In this document: piece after piece, positions 22,105 to 30,361 of the stretch
Position numbering within the stretch: the stretch's first letter is position 1
How the letters are laid out: each line of letters begins with the position of its first letter
Assembly: GCA_003265685.1 (NCBI GenBank)
Contig: KZ836109.1
Span: forward strand, 25,654 to 89,653
DNA: 64,000 bases
From: Piscinibacter caeni
Lineage (GTDB): Bacteria; Pseudomonadota; Gammaproteobacteria; Burkholderiales; Burkholderiaceae_C
Direction of reading: 5' to 3'
The notes under the pieces: generated by a model
What the model was told of the DNA's origin: nothing
Databases searched by the model: none
Seen by the model: only the letters and a program-made list of their open reading frames with translations
Translations under genes and position numbers: made by a program

Positions 22105-22475
22105 GGGGCTGACCTGGCTTCGACGTGGGTGCGGAGTCGGTTCAGGGCATGCCGAGCACCAGTTCGCTCGTAAATCCACTGGAAACAAAGTAACTGCGAA
22201 CGACTCTTCGTACGCTCTCGCCGCTTAAAACCGGTGAGCCTCGCAACAGCTGGCCCATGGGCTGGGTCTGACGGGAAACCGGAGGACTGCGAGGTCATTC
22301 ACATGGGATCGTCCTGAGCCGGGTCACTCGGCCCAGGATCAAATCAAGTGACTCGTGGTGACGGCAGCGTGCTGCTGCGCGGCCGGCACCATCAAACTCA
22401 AATCAGTCAGCTAAGCATGTAGAACTGGCCGGTGATGGCTTGCGGACGGGGGTTCGATTCCCCCCAGCTCCACCA
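22105..22475 (+). ncRNA. ssrA: Transfer-messenger RNA (tmRNA), one-piece
   Basis: tmRNA rescues stalled ribosomes and tags the unfinished protein for proteolysis. The 5' end GGGGCTGACCTGGCTTCGACG pairs with the 3' end CAGCTCC-ACCA (22465-22475) to form a 7-bp acceptor stem. The TPsiC-like arm GGGGTTCGATTCCCC is at 22448-22462. The internal reading frame starts at resume codon GCG (22196-22198) and ends TAA (22226-22228), encoding ANDSSYALAA. The CCA end is genomically encoded. Confidence 0.95.
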
Positions 22476-22481
22476 AACAAC

Positions 22482-22520
22482 GAGGCCCTGGCGTCGCAAG
22501 ACACCAGGGCCTTCGTCTTG
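22482..22520. terminator. Terminator hairpin after ssrA, also at the 3' end of the yvcK-like gene
   Basis: AGGCCCTGG (22483-22491) pairs with CCAGGGCCT (22504-22512); GTC/GAC pairs extend the stem inward past one mismatch to a GCAA loop. A TTCGTCTTGT tail follows on the plus strand. It sits between convergent genes and may serve both. Confidence 0.7.
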
Positions 22521-22534
22521 TCCGGCCGGCCGCG

Positions 22535-23515
22535 CTAGGCCGTGCCGGCGAGATCCGGCCACAGCGCCAGCACCACCCGTTCGGCGTCGTGACGGGCAAG
22601 CGATTCGCCCGTCATGAACGAGCCGGCGATCACGCGCGGCACCAGCGCGTGGAGCCGCTCGAGCTGCGGCGCCACCGGGTGCGCGCCTTCCTCCGCGTAG
22701 CGCGCTGCCAGCACCGGTGGCGGCATGCCGGTGTTGACGACCACGGTGTCGACGCGCCGGCCGAGGTGGCGGTGCACCTCCGCCACGAAGTCCGCGGCGC
22801 CGAAGCCGTCGGTCTCGCCCCGTTTGGTCATCACGTTGCACACGTAGACCACCTCGCCCTCGCAGGCGCGGATCGCCTCGGCCACGCCGTCCACCAGCAG
22901 GCAGGGCAACACGCTGGTGTAGAGGTCACCCGGCCCGAGCAGCAGCGTGTCGGCGCGCATCAGCGCCTTGCGCGCTGCCGCCAGCACGCCGGCCGGCGGA
23001 TCGAGGAAGACGCGCCGGATCGGCTGCACCGGCCGCTCGCCGGGGCAGTCGATCGCGTCCTCGCCGCGCACCAGGCTGCCGTCGCCGAGCTCGGCGCACA
23101 GCGTCGCCTGGCCGAGCGTCACCGGCAGGACCCGGCCGGCCGCTTCGAGCATCTGTTGCGCGTCCTCGAGCGCGTCGAGCAGGTCGCCGCCGTTGCGGTC
23201 CTGCAGCGCATGCAGGATCAGGTTGCCGAGGGAATGGCCGCCGACGTTGTCGTTCGGCCCGGCCGGAAAGCGGTAGCTGAACAGGTCGCGCCACAGGCTG
23301 CTCGAGCGCGCCAGCGCCACCAGCGCCTGGCGCAGATCGCCCAGCGGCAGCGGCCGGCCGAATTCGTCCATCAGGCGGCGCGAGGAGCCGCCCGAGTCGG
23401 TCATCGCGACGATCGCCGTGAGCCGCGCCGCGACCTTCTTCAGCTCCGAGAGCATCGCGAACGAGCCGGTGCCGCCGCCGACGGTGACGATCCGATCGCT
23501 GATCTGCTGGCGCAT
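22535..23515 (-). CDS. YvcK/CofD-like protein (gluconeogenesis factor family, UDP-GlcNAc binding)
   Basis: The 326-residue protein begins with VTVGGGTGSFAML, the nucleotide-binding glycine motif of the CofD/YvcK family, and has MTDSGGSSRRLMDEF and GPGDLYTSVLPCLLVDGV, both typical of the YvcK branch. YvcK proteins bind UDP-N-acetylglucosamine and affect cell wall metabolism and growth on gluconeogenic substrates in Bacillus and Mycobacterium; the role in betaproteobacteria is less clear. It stands alone, convergent with ssrA. Confidence 0.85.
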   Translation of the reverse strand: MRQQISDRIVTVGGGTGSFAMLSELKKVAARLTAIVAMTDSGGSSRRLMDEFGRPLPLGDLRQALVALARSSSLWRDLFSYRFPAGPNDNVGGHSLGNLILHALQDRNGGDLLDALEDAQQMLEAAGRVLPVTLGQATLCAELGDGSLVRGEDAIDCPGERPVQPIRRVFLDPPAGVLAAARKALMRADTLLLGPGDLYTSVLPCLLVDGVAEAIRACEGEVVYVCNVMTKRGETDGFGAADFVAEVHRHLGRRVDTVVVNTGMPPPVLAARYAEEGAHPVAPQLERLHALVPRVIAGSFMTGESLARHDAERVVLALWPDLAGTA

Positions 23516-23712
23516 GGAACACGGGCCCGGACGGGCACAAGGGACGTGAGCGCGATGTTGCCACCACGCCGGCGCGCGCCGGCTGCTGCGCCGCAGCTAA
23601 GGGTTCGTGCAGGCGGTCCGGGGGGCGCGCGCGCTGAACTCGGATCGCCGGGCCGGATCCCACCCTGCGCAGATGATGGACATGAAGTGAACCAACCGGA
23701 GCTCATCGGAGC

Positions 23713-24348
23713 ATGTACGAACGATCCTTGCTGGACCTCGGGGCGCCGCTCGCGCCCGGAGAACTCTGCGTGCTGCCGGGCGGCGCGGGGCTGGTGGTGT
23801 TTGCCCACGCCGACGGCGAGGCGCGCACCACCCCCCGCAGTGCCGACCTGGCGCTGCGCCTGCAGCGGCGCGAACTGGGCACGCTGCTGTTCGACCTGCT
23901 CGGGCCGGACGAGCCGAACGCCACGCTGGCGCAGGACGTGCCCCTGCTGGCGGCCCGCCTCGAGCAGGCCCTGGACGCCCTGCCGCCGGCCCTGCAGAGC
24001 GAGCCGATCGGCCTGATCGGCACCGACGCCGGGGCCGCGGCGGCCCTGGTGGTGGCCGCGCGCCGACCGCAGCAGGTGCGCGCCGTGGTCTCGCGCGGCG
24101 GCCGTCCGGACCTGGCTGGCGCGGCGCTCGGCGACGTGCGCGCGCCGACGCTGCTGCTGGTCGGCGCGGCCGATGCCGAGGTGCTCGAGCTGAATCGCCA
24201 GGCCTACGCGCGGCTGCGCGGCGAGAAGCGCATCGACGTGGTGCCGCGTGCCACGCACCTGTTCCTCGAGGCCGGGGCGCTCGACGTCGTGGCCCAGCAC
24301 GCCGGGGACTGGTTCCTCGCCCATCTCGGGCCCCCGCCTGCGCGCTGA
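23713..24348 (+). CDS. Dienelactone-hydrolase-like alpha/beta hydrolase with Asp at the nucleophile position
   Basis: A 211-residue single-domain alpha/beta hydrolase of the dienelactone hydrolase group (GTLLFDLLGPDE, VLELNRQAYARL, VVPRATHLF). The catalytic-type Asp (GAADAEV) and His (ATHLF) are kept, but the nucleophile elbow, normally G-A-S-T-G in this subgroup, reads G-T-D-A-G, putting Asp105 (codon 24025-24027) where Ser is expected. Asp nucleophiles occur in dehalogenases and epoxide hydrolases, so activity could be altered rather than lost. The ATG is preceded by a GGAG ribosome-binding site. A degenerate paralogue follows after 44 bases. Family assignment is firm, substrate unknown. 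Confidence 0.75.
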   Translation: MYERSLLDLGAPLAPGELCVLPGGAGLVVFAHADGEARTTPRSADLALRLQRRELGTLLFDLLGPDEPNATLAQDVPLLAARLEQALDALPPALQSEPIGLIGTDAGAAAALVVAARRPQQVRAVVSRGGRPDLAGAALGDVRAPTLLLVGAADAEVLELNRQAYARLRGEKRIDVVPRATHLFLEAGALDVVAQHAGDWFLAHLGPPPAR

Positions 24349-24392
24349 GCGCGCTCAACGCGTGCGCCGGGCGGCAGCCTAGATTGCCCCCC

Positions 24393-24932
24393 ATGGTCGG
24401 CACACGGCAGCAGGACGCGCCGGCCGGTCCGGTGCTGATGGCGGCGCCGGCCGGCTCGCGGCACGCGAACGCGGTGGCCGCCGCGCTGCTGCGGCAGCGG
24501 CTGTGTGTGATCGCCGTGCAGGGGGCCCCGCGCTCGGCCGCGGCCTTCGAGGCGGCGCTGCGGCAACTGCTGCGAGCCCCCGACCTGACGGGCCAGCGCG
24601 TCGGCCTGTACGGCTGCGGGCCGGCGGTGTTGGCGGTGCTGCGCGTCGCCGCCGCGGCGCCCGCCCTGGTGGCCGCGGTGGTGGCCTGCGAAGGCCGGCC
24701 GGACCGGGCCGGGCCGGCGCTCGCCGCCGTGCAGGCGCCGACCCTGCTGCTGCTCGGCGCCGGCCAGGCCGCTCCGCTGGCCGCCGGACGCGCCGCGATG
24801 CAGCGCCTGGACTGCCGCAAGCGCCTCGAGGTGGTGCCCGGTGGCGTCGACGAGCCGGCGGCGCTGGCCGCCCTGGCCGAGCTGGCCGCGGACTGGTTCG
24901 CCAGCCACCTGGCCGAGCCGCCGCGCGCCTGA
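24393..24932 (+). CDS. Degenerate alpha/beta-hydrolase paralogue (probable pseudoenzyme)
   Basis: A 179-residue protein that aligns along its C-terminal two thirds with the preceding hydrolase (RVGLYG, RPDRAGPAL, APTLLLLGA, ADWFASHL). All three catalytic positions look lost: the nucleophile elbow reads G-C-G-P-A, the Asp strand reads GAGQAAP, and the His site reads GGVDEP. The N-terminus is also shorter. The reading frame is nevertheless open and codon use matches neighbours, so it is more likely a retained non-enzymatic partner than a fresh pseudogene. ATG 24393 is chosen; an in-frame TTG lies 9 bases upstream. It converges on the response regulator gene. Confidence 0.6.
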   Translation: MVGTRQQDAPAGPVLMAAPAGSRHANAVAAALLRQRLCVIAVQGAPRSAAAFEAALRQLLRAPDLTGQRVGLYGCGPAVLAVLRVAAAAPALVAAVVACEGRPDRAGPALAAVQAPTLLLLGAGQAAPLAAGRAAMQRLDCRKRLEVVPGGVDEPAALAALAELAADWFASHLAEPPRA

Positions 24933-24951
24933 GCGCCGCGGGCAGTGGGGC

Positions 24952-25629
24952 TCAGCCGAGCGTGGTGTCGCCGGCCAGGCCGTGTTCCATGCCGTAGCGG
25001 ATCAGCGCCGCGGTGTTGGGCAGCTGCAGCTTGTCCATGATGCGGCTCTTGTGCGTGCTGACCGTCTTGATCGACAGGTGCAGCGCGTCGGCGATCTGCT
25101 TCGGCCGCTCGCCGGCCACCAGGCGGCGCAGCACCTCGAGCTCGCGGTCCGACAGCCCGGCATGCGCCTCCGGTTCGCTGCCGCGCTGCAGCTGCAGCAC
25201 CACGCGCTCGGCCAGCGCCGGCGTCACGTAGGCGCCGCCGCTGGCCACCTTGCGCACCGCCTGCACCAGCTCGGCGGCGGCGCCGTCCTTGGTGACATAG
25301 CCGTTGGCGCCGTTCTTGAATGCGCGCATCGCGTACTGCTCCTCCGCATGCATCGACAGCACCAGCACGCCGACACGCGGATACCCGGCCCGGATGCGCC
25401 GGATCAGCTCCAGCCCGTTCATGCCCGGCATCGACAGGTCGACGATCGCGATGTCCACCGGCGCCTGGCGCAGCACCTCGAGCGCCTGGAAGCCGGTGCT
25501 GGCCTCGGTGATGGTCCAGCCCTCGGCCGTGGCGTCGAGGATGCGCTTCATGCCCTCGCGCACGATCGCGTGGTCGTCGGCGATCAGCAGGCGCAGCGGC
25601 TCGCGGCGCGGGCTCAGGGGGTCGGCCAT
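24952..25629 (-). CDS. NarL/FixJ-type response regulator
   Basis: A 225-residue two-component regulator: receiver domain (about 13-130) with the acidic pair in IADDHAIVREG, phosphoacceptor Asp in VDLSMPGMNG, and Lys in TKDGAAAEL; LuxR-type helix-turn-helix at the C-terminus (about 155-215) with LSDRELEVLRRLVAGERPK. It is translated after the kinase gene with a 16-base overlap and is surely its partner. Targets are unknown; the neighbouring hydrolase and Crp-type genes are candidates. Confidence 0.92.
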   Translation of the reverse strand: MADPLSPRREPLRLLIADDHAIVREGMKRILDATAEGWTITEASTGFQALEVLRQAPVDIAIVDLSMPGMNGLELIRRIRAGYPRVGVLVLSMHAEEQYAMRAFKNGANGYVTKDGAAAELVQAVRKVASGGAYVTPALAERVVLQLQRGSEPEAHAGLSDRELEVLRRLVAGERPKQIADALHLSIKTVSTHKSRIMDKLQLPNTAALIRYGMEHGLAGDTTLG

Positions 25630-27095
25630 GGTTCGTCGTCGGCCGCCGCGGCGGCCTGCGTGTCGTACGCCGGCGGGAGGTGCACGCGCACCCGGGCGCC
25701 GCCGCCCGGCGGGTTGTCGATCTCGAGCCGGCCGCCGAGCAGTTCGGCGCGCTCGCGCATGCCCAGCAGCCCCCAGCGGCCCTCGCGCTGCAGCGCACGC
25801 TCGGGGAAACCGACGCCGTCGTCGTGCACGCTCAGGTGCAGCCCGTCGTCGCGCCGCCGCAACTGCACGCTGGCGTGGCCGGCGCGGGCGTGGCGCGCCA
25901 CGTTGGTCAGGGCCTCCTGCACCATGCGGTAGAGCGCGATCGCGACCCGCTCGTCGACCTCCGGCACCTCGTCCAGATCGACCTGCACGCGGATGCCGAG
26001 CCGGCGCGAGGCCTCGATCGCCAGCCACTCGATGGCGGCGTTCAGGCCCAGGTCGTCGAGCATCAGCGGCCGCAGGTCGGCGGCGATGCGGCGCAGCGCG
26101 GCCACCGTCTCGTCGAGCATCGCGAGCATGGCCGGCAGGCGCGAGCCGCCGCCGGACCGGCTGGACAGCTCCATCTTCAGCGCCGTCAGCCGCTGGCCCA
26201 GCTCGTCGTGCAGTTCGCGCGCGATGCGCCGGCGCTCGTCCTCGCGCGCCTCCATCACGCTGACCGAGAGCTGCCGCAGCCGGCGCTGCAGGCGCCGCGC
26301 CTCGCGCGCCTCGGCGCGCTGCCGGGTGACGTCGGCCACCACCATCTGCACCGTGGTGCGGCCGTGGTCGGGCAGGGCGGCCAGCGCGATCTCGACCTCG
26401 CGCGCCTGCCCGTCGGGGCGCGCCAGGCGTCCCTGCACCTGGCCCATGCCGTGCCCGCCCGCCAGCACGCCGGTCACCTGCTCGCGCAGTGCCGCGTGCG
26501 ACTCCGGCTGCAGCAGCGAATAGACCGACTCGCCCACCAGCGGGTGGGCGTCGCCGAGCAGCCGTGCGGCGGCCCGGTTGGCGAACACGATGCGGTCGCT
26601 GTCGGCGATCCACAGTGCCACCGGCGCCAGCTCGAACACCGCCCGCAGGCGCTGCTGCAGCCTGCGCAGCTCGTCCTGCAGGCCACGTTCGCCGCTCAGG
26701 TCGCGCAGCAGCGCGGCGACGAAGCGGCGCGTCCCCTGCGGGCCGGCCACGTCGACCCCGCTGAGCCACACCTCGGCGGGGAACTCGCGGCCATCGGCGC
26801 GCAGCGCCACCACCTGGCGGTGCGCGCGCACCGCGTGCTCGTCGGCGCTCGCGGCCGACCAGTCGCGCACCAGCTGCTCGTGCAGGCCGCGTTGGCGCGA
26901 GGGGAGGAAATCCGCCAGCGGCCGGCCGAGCGCCTGTGCGGCGCTGCAGCCGAAGATGCGCTGCGCCGCCGGGTTCAGCGCGACGACCTGCTGGCCTTCG
27001 TCGACCATCAGGATGGCCTCGTGCGCGGCCTGCAGCACGCCGCCCAGGGGCAGCGCGAACAGGTCGAGACCTTCCGCCGGCGTCGCGTCGTTCAT
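25614..27095 (-). CDS. Soluble PAS-PAS sensor histidine kinase (NarX/DegS class)
   Basis: A 493-residue kinase with two PAS domains (about 20-135 and 155-265), a coiled coil, a HisKA_3 dimerisation domain with the phospho-His in RRRIARELHDELGQRL, and a HATPase domain with the N box (EALTNVARHA) and DDGVGF. No transmembrane segment or signal peptide is seen, so it senses a cytoplasmic signal through its PAS domains, possibly redox state or a small ligand. No heme- or flavin-binding motif could be assigned by eye. ATG 27095 is chosen; an in-frame start further upstream gives unconserved sequence. It diverges from the Crp-type gene. Confidence 0.9.
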   Translation of the reverse strand: MNDATPAEGLDLFALPLGGVLQAAHEAILMVDEGQQVVALNPAAQRIFGCSAAQALGRPLADFLPSRQRGLHEQLVRDWSAASADEHAVRAHRQVVALRADGREFPAEVWLSGVDVAGPQGTRRFVAALLRDLSGERGLQDELRRLQQRLRAVFELAPVALWIADSDRIVFANRAAARLLGDAHPLVGESVYSLLQPESHAALREQVTGVLAGGHGMGQVQGRLARPDGQAREVEIALAALPDHGRTTVQMVVADVTRQRAEAREARRLQRRLRQLSVSVMEAREDERRRIARELHDELGQRLTALKMELSSRSGGGSRLPAMLAMLDETVAALRRIAADLRPLMLDDLGLNAAIEWLAIEASRRLGIRVQVDLDEVPEVDERVAIALYRMVQEALTNVARHARAGHASVQLRRRDDGLHLSVHDDGVGFPERALQREGRWGLLGMRERAELLGGRLEIDNPPGGGARVRVHLPPAYDTQAAAAADDEPWPTP

Positions 27096-27280
27096 GACCC
27101 CTACCCTGCCCGGATCGCGCCGCGGTGGGATGACGCAGCGCAAGAAACCCGGCCCTCGCGGCGGGGTCGGAATCGTCCTAACGCGGGTCCGGAAAGGGCC
27201 GACGCCGGCCCGCAGGAACGGCCGATTGCCGTGCCGCGGCGCCGCGCGGATGCTGGCTGGGTCGTACCGCGGAGATTGCC

Positions 27281-28039
27281 ATGCCCGTCGCGTCCCTGTC
27301 CGAGTCGCTCAATGACCTGCTGCGCCTGTGGGGCGGCGACTCGCCGCGAGCCGCCTGCGCCGGGCAGACGGTGCTGCCGGTGTGGCGCGTGCGCGCCGGC
27401 GCGCCGCTGCTGCTGGAGGGCGCCCCGGCGGACCTGGTGCACGTGGTGCGCACCGGCTCCTTCAAGTGCCAGCGGGTCGGCGAGGACGGCTACGAGCAGG
27501 TGCTGGCCTTCCTCGGCCCGGGCGACGTGCCCGGCATCGATGCGCTCGGGTCGGGCCGGCAGAGCTGCGGCGTGGTCGCGCTGGAGGACAGCACGGTCTA
27601 CGCGCTGCCGGCCCGCGAGCTCGACCGGCTGCGCCTGCTGCACCCGGCGCTCGACCAGGGCCTGCAGCGCGCCGTGGCGCGCCAGCTCGCCGATGCGCGC
27701 CATGCGGTCGAGATGATGTCGGCCGTGGCCGCCGAGGTGCGGCTCGGGCGCTTCCTGCTCTGGCTGTCGGAGAACATGGCCGCGCGCGGACAGTCGCCGC
27801 GCCGTCTGCTGCTGCGCATGAGCCGGCGCGACATCGCCAGCCTGCTGGGCATCGCCCACGAGACCGTCAGCCGGGCCTTCTCGGCGCTGACCGAGCTGGG
27901 GCTGCTGCGCGTGGAGAACCGCGACGTCGAGCTGCTCGACCTCGACGGCCTGCGCCGCTGCACACGCGCCACGCGCAGCACGCTGGTGGACCTGCCGGCC
28001 ACGGCCGCGGCGCGGCACGCGCCGGTGCTGGCGGCCTGA
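27281..28039 (+). CDS. Crp/Fnr family transcriptional regulator
   Basis: A 252-residue regulator with a cyclic-nucleotide-binding-type beta-roll (about 30-145), a long dimerisation helix (LRRA-type segment replaced by LQRAVARQLADARHAVEMM) and a C-terminal winged helix with MSRRDIASLLGIAHETVSR. The four-cysteine pattern that holds the FNR iron-sulfur cluster is not present, so it is unlikely to be a classical FNR oxygen sensor, though the context (PAS kinase divergent) suggests energy or redox control. GGAGATTGCC precedes the ATG. It converges directly, with no spacer, on the next gene. Confidence 0.88.
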   Translation: MPVASLSESLNDLLRLWGGDSPRAACAGQTVLPVWRVRAGAPLLLEGAPADLVHVVRTGSFKCQRVGEDGYEQVLAFLGPGDVPGIDALGSGRQSCGVVALEDSTVYALPARELDRLRLLHPALDQGLQRAVARQLADARHAVEMMSAVAAEVRLGRFLLWLSENMAARGQSPRRLLLRMSRRDIASLLGIAHETVSRAFSALTELGLLRVENRDVELLDLDGLRRCTRATRSTLVDLPATAAARHAPVLAA

Positions 28040-28357
28040 TCAGCCCAGCTGTTCGCTGCCGCGCTCGAGGAAGGGCGCCCACGGCGCCCACCAGGCCTGC
28101 AGCAGGGGCCCGCCGGCCCGCAGCAGCTCGTCGCTCACGCCGGGCCAGGCGGCCGGCGGCCAGGCCGCGGTCGGCGCCGACAGGGCGTCGAGCCAGGCCA
28201 ACCAGGCCCGGGCGGCGACCTGCTGCTGCTGCGCCCAGTAGCCCAGCAGGGCCGCGTACCCGTCGCGCTGCTGATCGATCCAGGCCGCGAGCGCCTCGTT
28301 CGAGTCGGAGCGGACGTCGATCGCGGCCGCCTCGGCCGCCGGCTTGCCTCTTGCCAT
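28040..28357 (-). CDS. Small Trp/Pro-rich protein of unknown function, phasin-like
   Basis: A 105-residue protein, not clearly recognised. It has an amphipathic, Gln/Ala/Trp-rich helix (AAWIDQQRDGYAALLGYWAQQQQ) and then a Trp/Pro-rich C-terminus (WPPAAWPGV, WWAPWAPF). This amphipathic composition resembles small polyhydroxybutyrate-granule phasins, but that is only an impression. The start is supported by an AGGAG ribosome-binding site 8 bases upstream. It lies 23 bases downstream of thyA on the same strand and may be cotranscribed with it. Confidence 0.6.
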   Translation of the reverse strand: MARGKPAAEAAAIDVRSDSNEALAAWIDQQRDGYAALLGYWAQQQQVAARAWLAWLDALSAPTAAWPPAAWPGVSDELLRAGGPLLQAWWAPWAPFLERGSEQLG

Positions 28358-28380
28358 GTTGATGCTCCTGGGTGACGCGG

Positions 28381-29205
28381 CTACACGGCGACGGGCGCCT
28401 TGATGGCCGGGTGGTGCTGGTACTCGAGCACCTCGAAGTCCTCGAACGCGTAGTCGAAGATCGAGGGCGGGCGACGCCTGATCGCGAGCACCGGGTAGGG
28501 GAAGGGCGTGCGCGACAGCTGCAGGCGCACCTGCTCGGCGTGGTTGCTGTAGATGTGGCAGTCGCCGCCGGTCCAGATGAAGTCGCCGACCTCGAGATCG
28601 CACTGCTGCGCCAGCATGTGGGTCAGCAGCGCGTAGCTCGCGATGTTGAACGGCACGCCGAGGAAGATGTCGGCGCTGCGCTGGTAGAGCTGGCAACTCA
28701 GGCGGCCCTCGGCGACGTAGAACTGGAAGAACGCGTGGCAGGGCAGCAGCGCCATCTTCGACAGCTCGGCCACGTTCCACGCACTGACGATGATGCGGCG
28801 CGATTCGGGTGTGGTCTTGATCTGGCGCACCACCTCGGCGATCTGGTCCACGTGGCCGCCGTCGGGCGTCGGCCAGGAGCGCCACTGCACGCCGTAGACC
28901 GGGCCGAGTTCGCCGTCCTCGCGCGCCCACTCGTCCCAGATCGTCACGCCGCGTTCCTGCAGCCAGCGCACGTTGCTGTCGCCGCGCAGGAACCACAGCA
29001 GCTCGAGGATGATGGACTTCAGGTGCACCTTCTTCGTGGTGACCAGCGGGAAGCCTTCGCGCAGGTCGAAGCGCATCTGGTGGCCGAACACGCTGCGCGT
29101 GCCGGTGCCGGTGCGGTCGCCGCGGTCGACGCCATGTTCGGCCACATGGCGCATGAAGTCCTCGTACTGCGAGCGGACGGGGCGCGTGGGGGTCTTGGCG
29201 AGCAT
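28381..29205 (-). CDS. thyA: Thymidylate synthase
   Basis: ThyA methylates dUMP to dTMP with methylene-tetrahydrofolate. The 274-residue protein is a typical Thy[14 protein letters not shown] near the N-terminus, the nucleophile Cys156 in [30 protein letters not shown] and the C-terminal PAIKAPVAV. Dihydrofolate reductase, a common downstream partner, is not present. Upstream is a lower-GC region holding the ImmA/IrrE gene. Confidence 0.96.
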   Translation of the reverse strand: MLAKTPTRPVRSQYEDFMRHVAEHGVDRGDRTGTGTRSVFGHQMRFDLREGFPLVTTKKVHLKSIILELLWFLRGDSNVRWLQERGVTIWDEWAREDGELGPVYGVQWRSWPTPDGGHVDQIAEVVRQIKTTPESRRIIVSAWNVAELSKMALLPCHAFFQFYVAEGRLSCQLYQRSADIFLGVPFNIASYALLTHMLAQQCDLEVGDFIWTGGDCHIYSNHAEQVRLQLSRTPFPYPVLAIRRRPPSIFDYAFEDFEVLEYQHHPAIKAPVAV

Positions 29206-29312
29206 TCGCGCGATTCTATGGTTGCCACAGCCGGCGACTGTTGGCCAACAGATCCGTTACGCGAGCACCCAAGTCGAATTCTTCGGCCCTACCCTGGAGC
29301 AGTCTGGCGCCG

Positions 29313-30299
29313 TTATGCGAGCGAAACCAGTTGCAGTTCCTCAAGGCGGATTGCCATCGCTTCTACTGACACACCGAACATGGCCGCTAGCGAGACGATC
29401 TGCCGGCCGTCGAAGCGTATGGCACCCGCGACGAGCCGAGCGAAGTCACGCTGTGTCTTGCATCGCATGCGTGTGTCCGCTAGAGACTCTCCAAGAAGTG
29501 CAAAGGCCGTTTGGTCATCAAGAACAAGCAGGCGACGACCGAAAATGCCCGCGAAGCGATCCCCGACCAGCTTCGCGGGTAACAGGAACAAGGTGGCGAA
29601 GCGATCGGCCTCACGCTCTTGCGGATCCTTTGCCGAGGCAGTCCCGTCCAACGGGCGATCTCGGTGCATTGCGGCGAGGCCACTATGTAGCCTCGCGTGT
29701 CCCAACTCGTGAGCGAGGGTGAAGTTGCGAATCGCACGCACAAATTGCCCGGACACTCGAACCATCCGAGAGTCGTTGTCGATCAAGCCAGCGACCTCGA
29801 TGAGCCCCGAATCGGACCGCCACTGTCCGAGCGTTTCCTCCTCGACACACTCATACCCCAACATCTCTAAAGCAACCACTGGGTTCAGTAACTCAATCGG
29901 GTCAACGTCGACAGATTCGCCGAAGAAGGTGGTCCGGTTCCGCCAGAGTTCTCGAAGCAGGTCTCGGACGTTTGCCTCAATCTCAGACTCTGCGAGCCGT
30001 TGTTCGCTCCGGCCTCCACGGCCGTGCGATGGCGCTCGACCCGAGTCGCCCGAATTCGAGGGCGACGACGCGGGCTGTCGGAGGGACGGCGCATGTGCTA
30101 GCGCAGACTTCGTGCCGCTGCCGTCAAGGTGAGCGTACTGATTCTCGAGCAGGCGGCGATCCGTCTCGACGGCGATGGCGGACGCGAGCACGGCGCCATC
30201 TGTCGGAACTTCGTCGGACTCCAGGTACTCGACTAGCGCATACGGATTCCCGAGGCGTCGGCGCTGCTCGCGCACTGAAGCCAAGGTCAATTGATCCAT
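29313..30299 (-). CDS. ImmA/IrrE family metallo-endopeptidase, lone and lower in GC
   Basis: A 328-residue protein with the zinc-protease motif HELGH (His197-His201) and a downstream third ligand in EREADRFATLFLLP, then the usual C-terminal helical region (LAAMFGVSVEAMAIRLEEL). Members of this family cleave Xre-type repressors to release phage, integrative element, toxin-antitoxin or radiation-response genes. The N-terminal 100 residues are unusual, with a Ser/Arg-rich linker (about 65-100). No Xre-type repressor gene is adjacent. DNA here is visibly less GC-rich than both flanks, suggesting horizontal transfer. The start is uncertain: ATG 30299 is chosen, ATG 30326 is an alternative (337 residues); neither has a strong SD. 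Confidence 0.8.
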   Translation of the reverse strand: MDQLTLASVREQRRRLGNPYALVEYLESDEVPTDGAVLASAIAVETDRRLLENQYAHLDGSGTKSALAHAPSLRQPASSPSNSGDSGRAPSHGRGGRSEQRLAESEIEANVRDLLRELWRNRTTFFGESVDVDPIELLNPVVALEMLGYECVEEETLGQWRSDSGLIEVAGLIDNDSRMVRVSGQFVRAIRNFTLAHELGHARLHSGLAAMHRDRPLDGTASAKDPQEREADRFATLFLLPAKLVGDRFAGIFGRRLLVLDDQTAFALLGESLADTRMRCKTQRDFARLVAGAIRFDGRQIVSLAAMFGVSVEAMAIRLEELQLVSLA

Positions 30300-30361
30300 C
30301 AAGCACCCCCGCCTATACCTAGCCATCTGCAGTCTAGCAGCGGAGGGATGCCACCGTGCGT

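Noticed and set aside
27096..27280. FNR/CRP-type operator between the sensor kinase and the Crp-type gene
   Set aside because: No TTGAT-N4-ATCAA or TGTGA-N6-TCACA-like site could be found in the 185 bases.
29238..29251. Perfect 14-bp palindrome CTGTTGGCCAACAG upstream of thyA
   Set aside because: Its position is suggestive, but a palindrome of this length is expected a few times by chance in 64 kb, and no regulator is linked.
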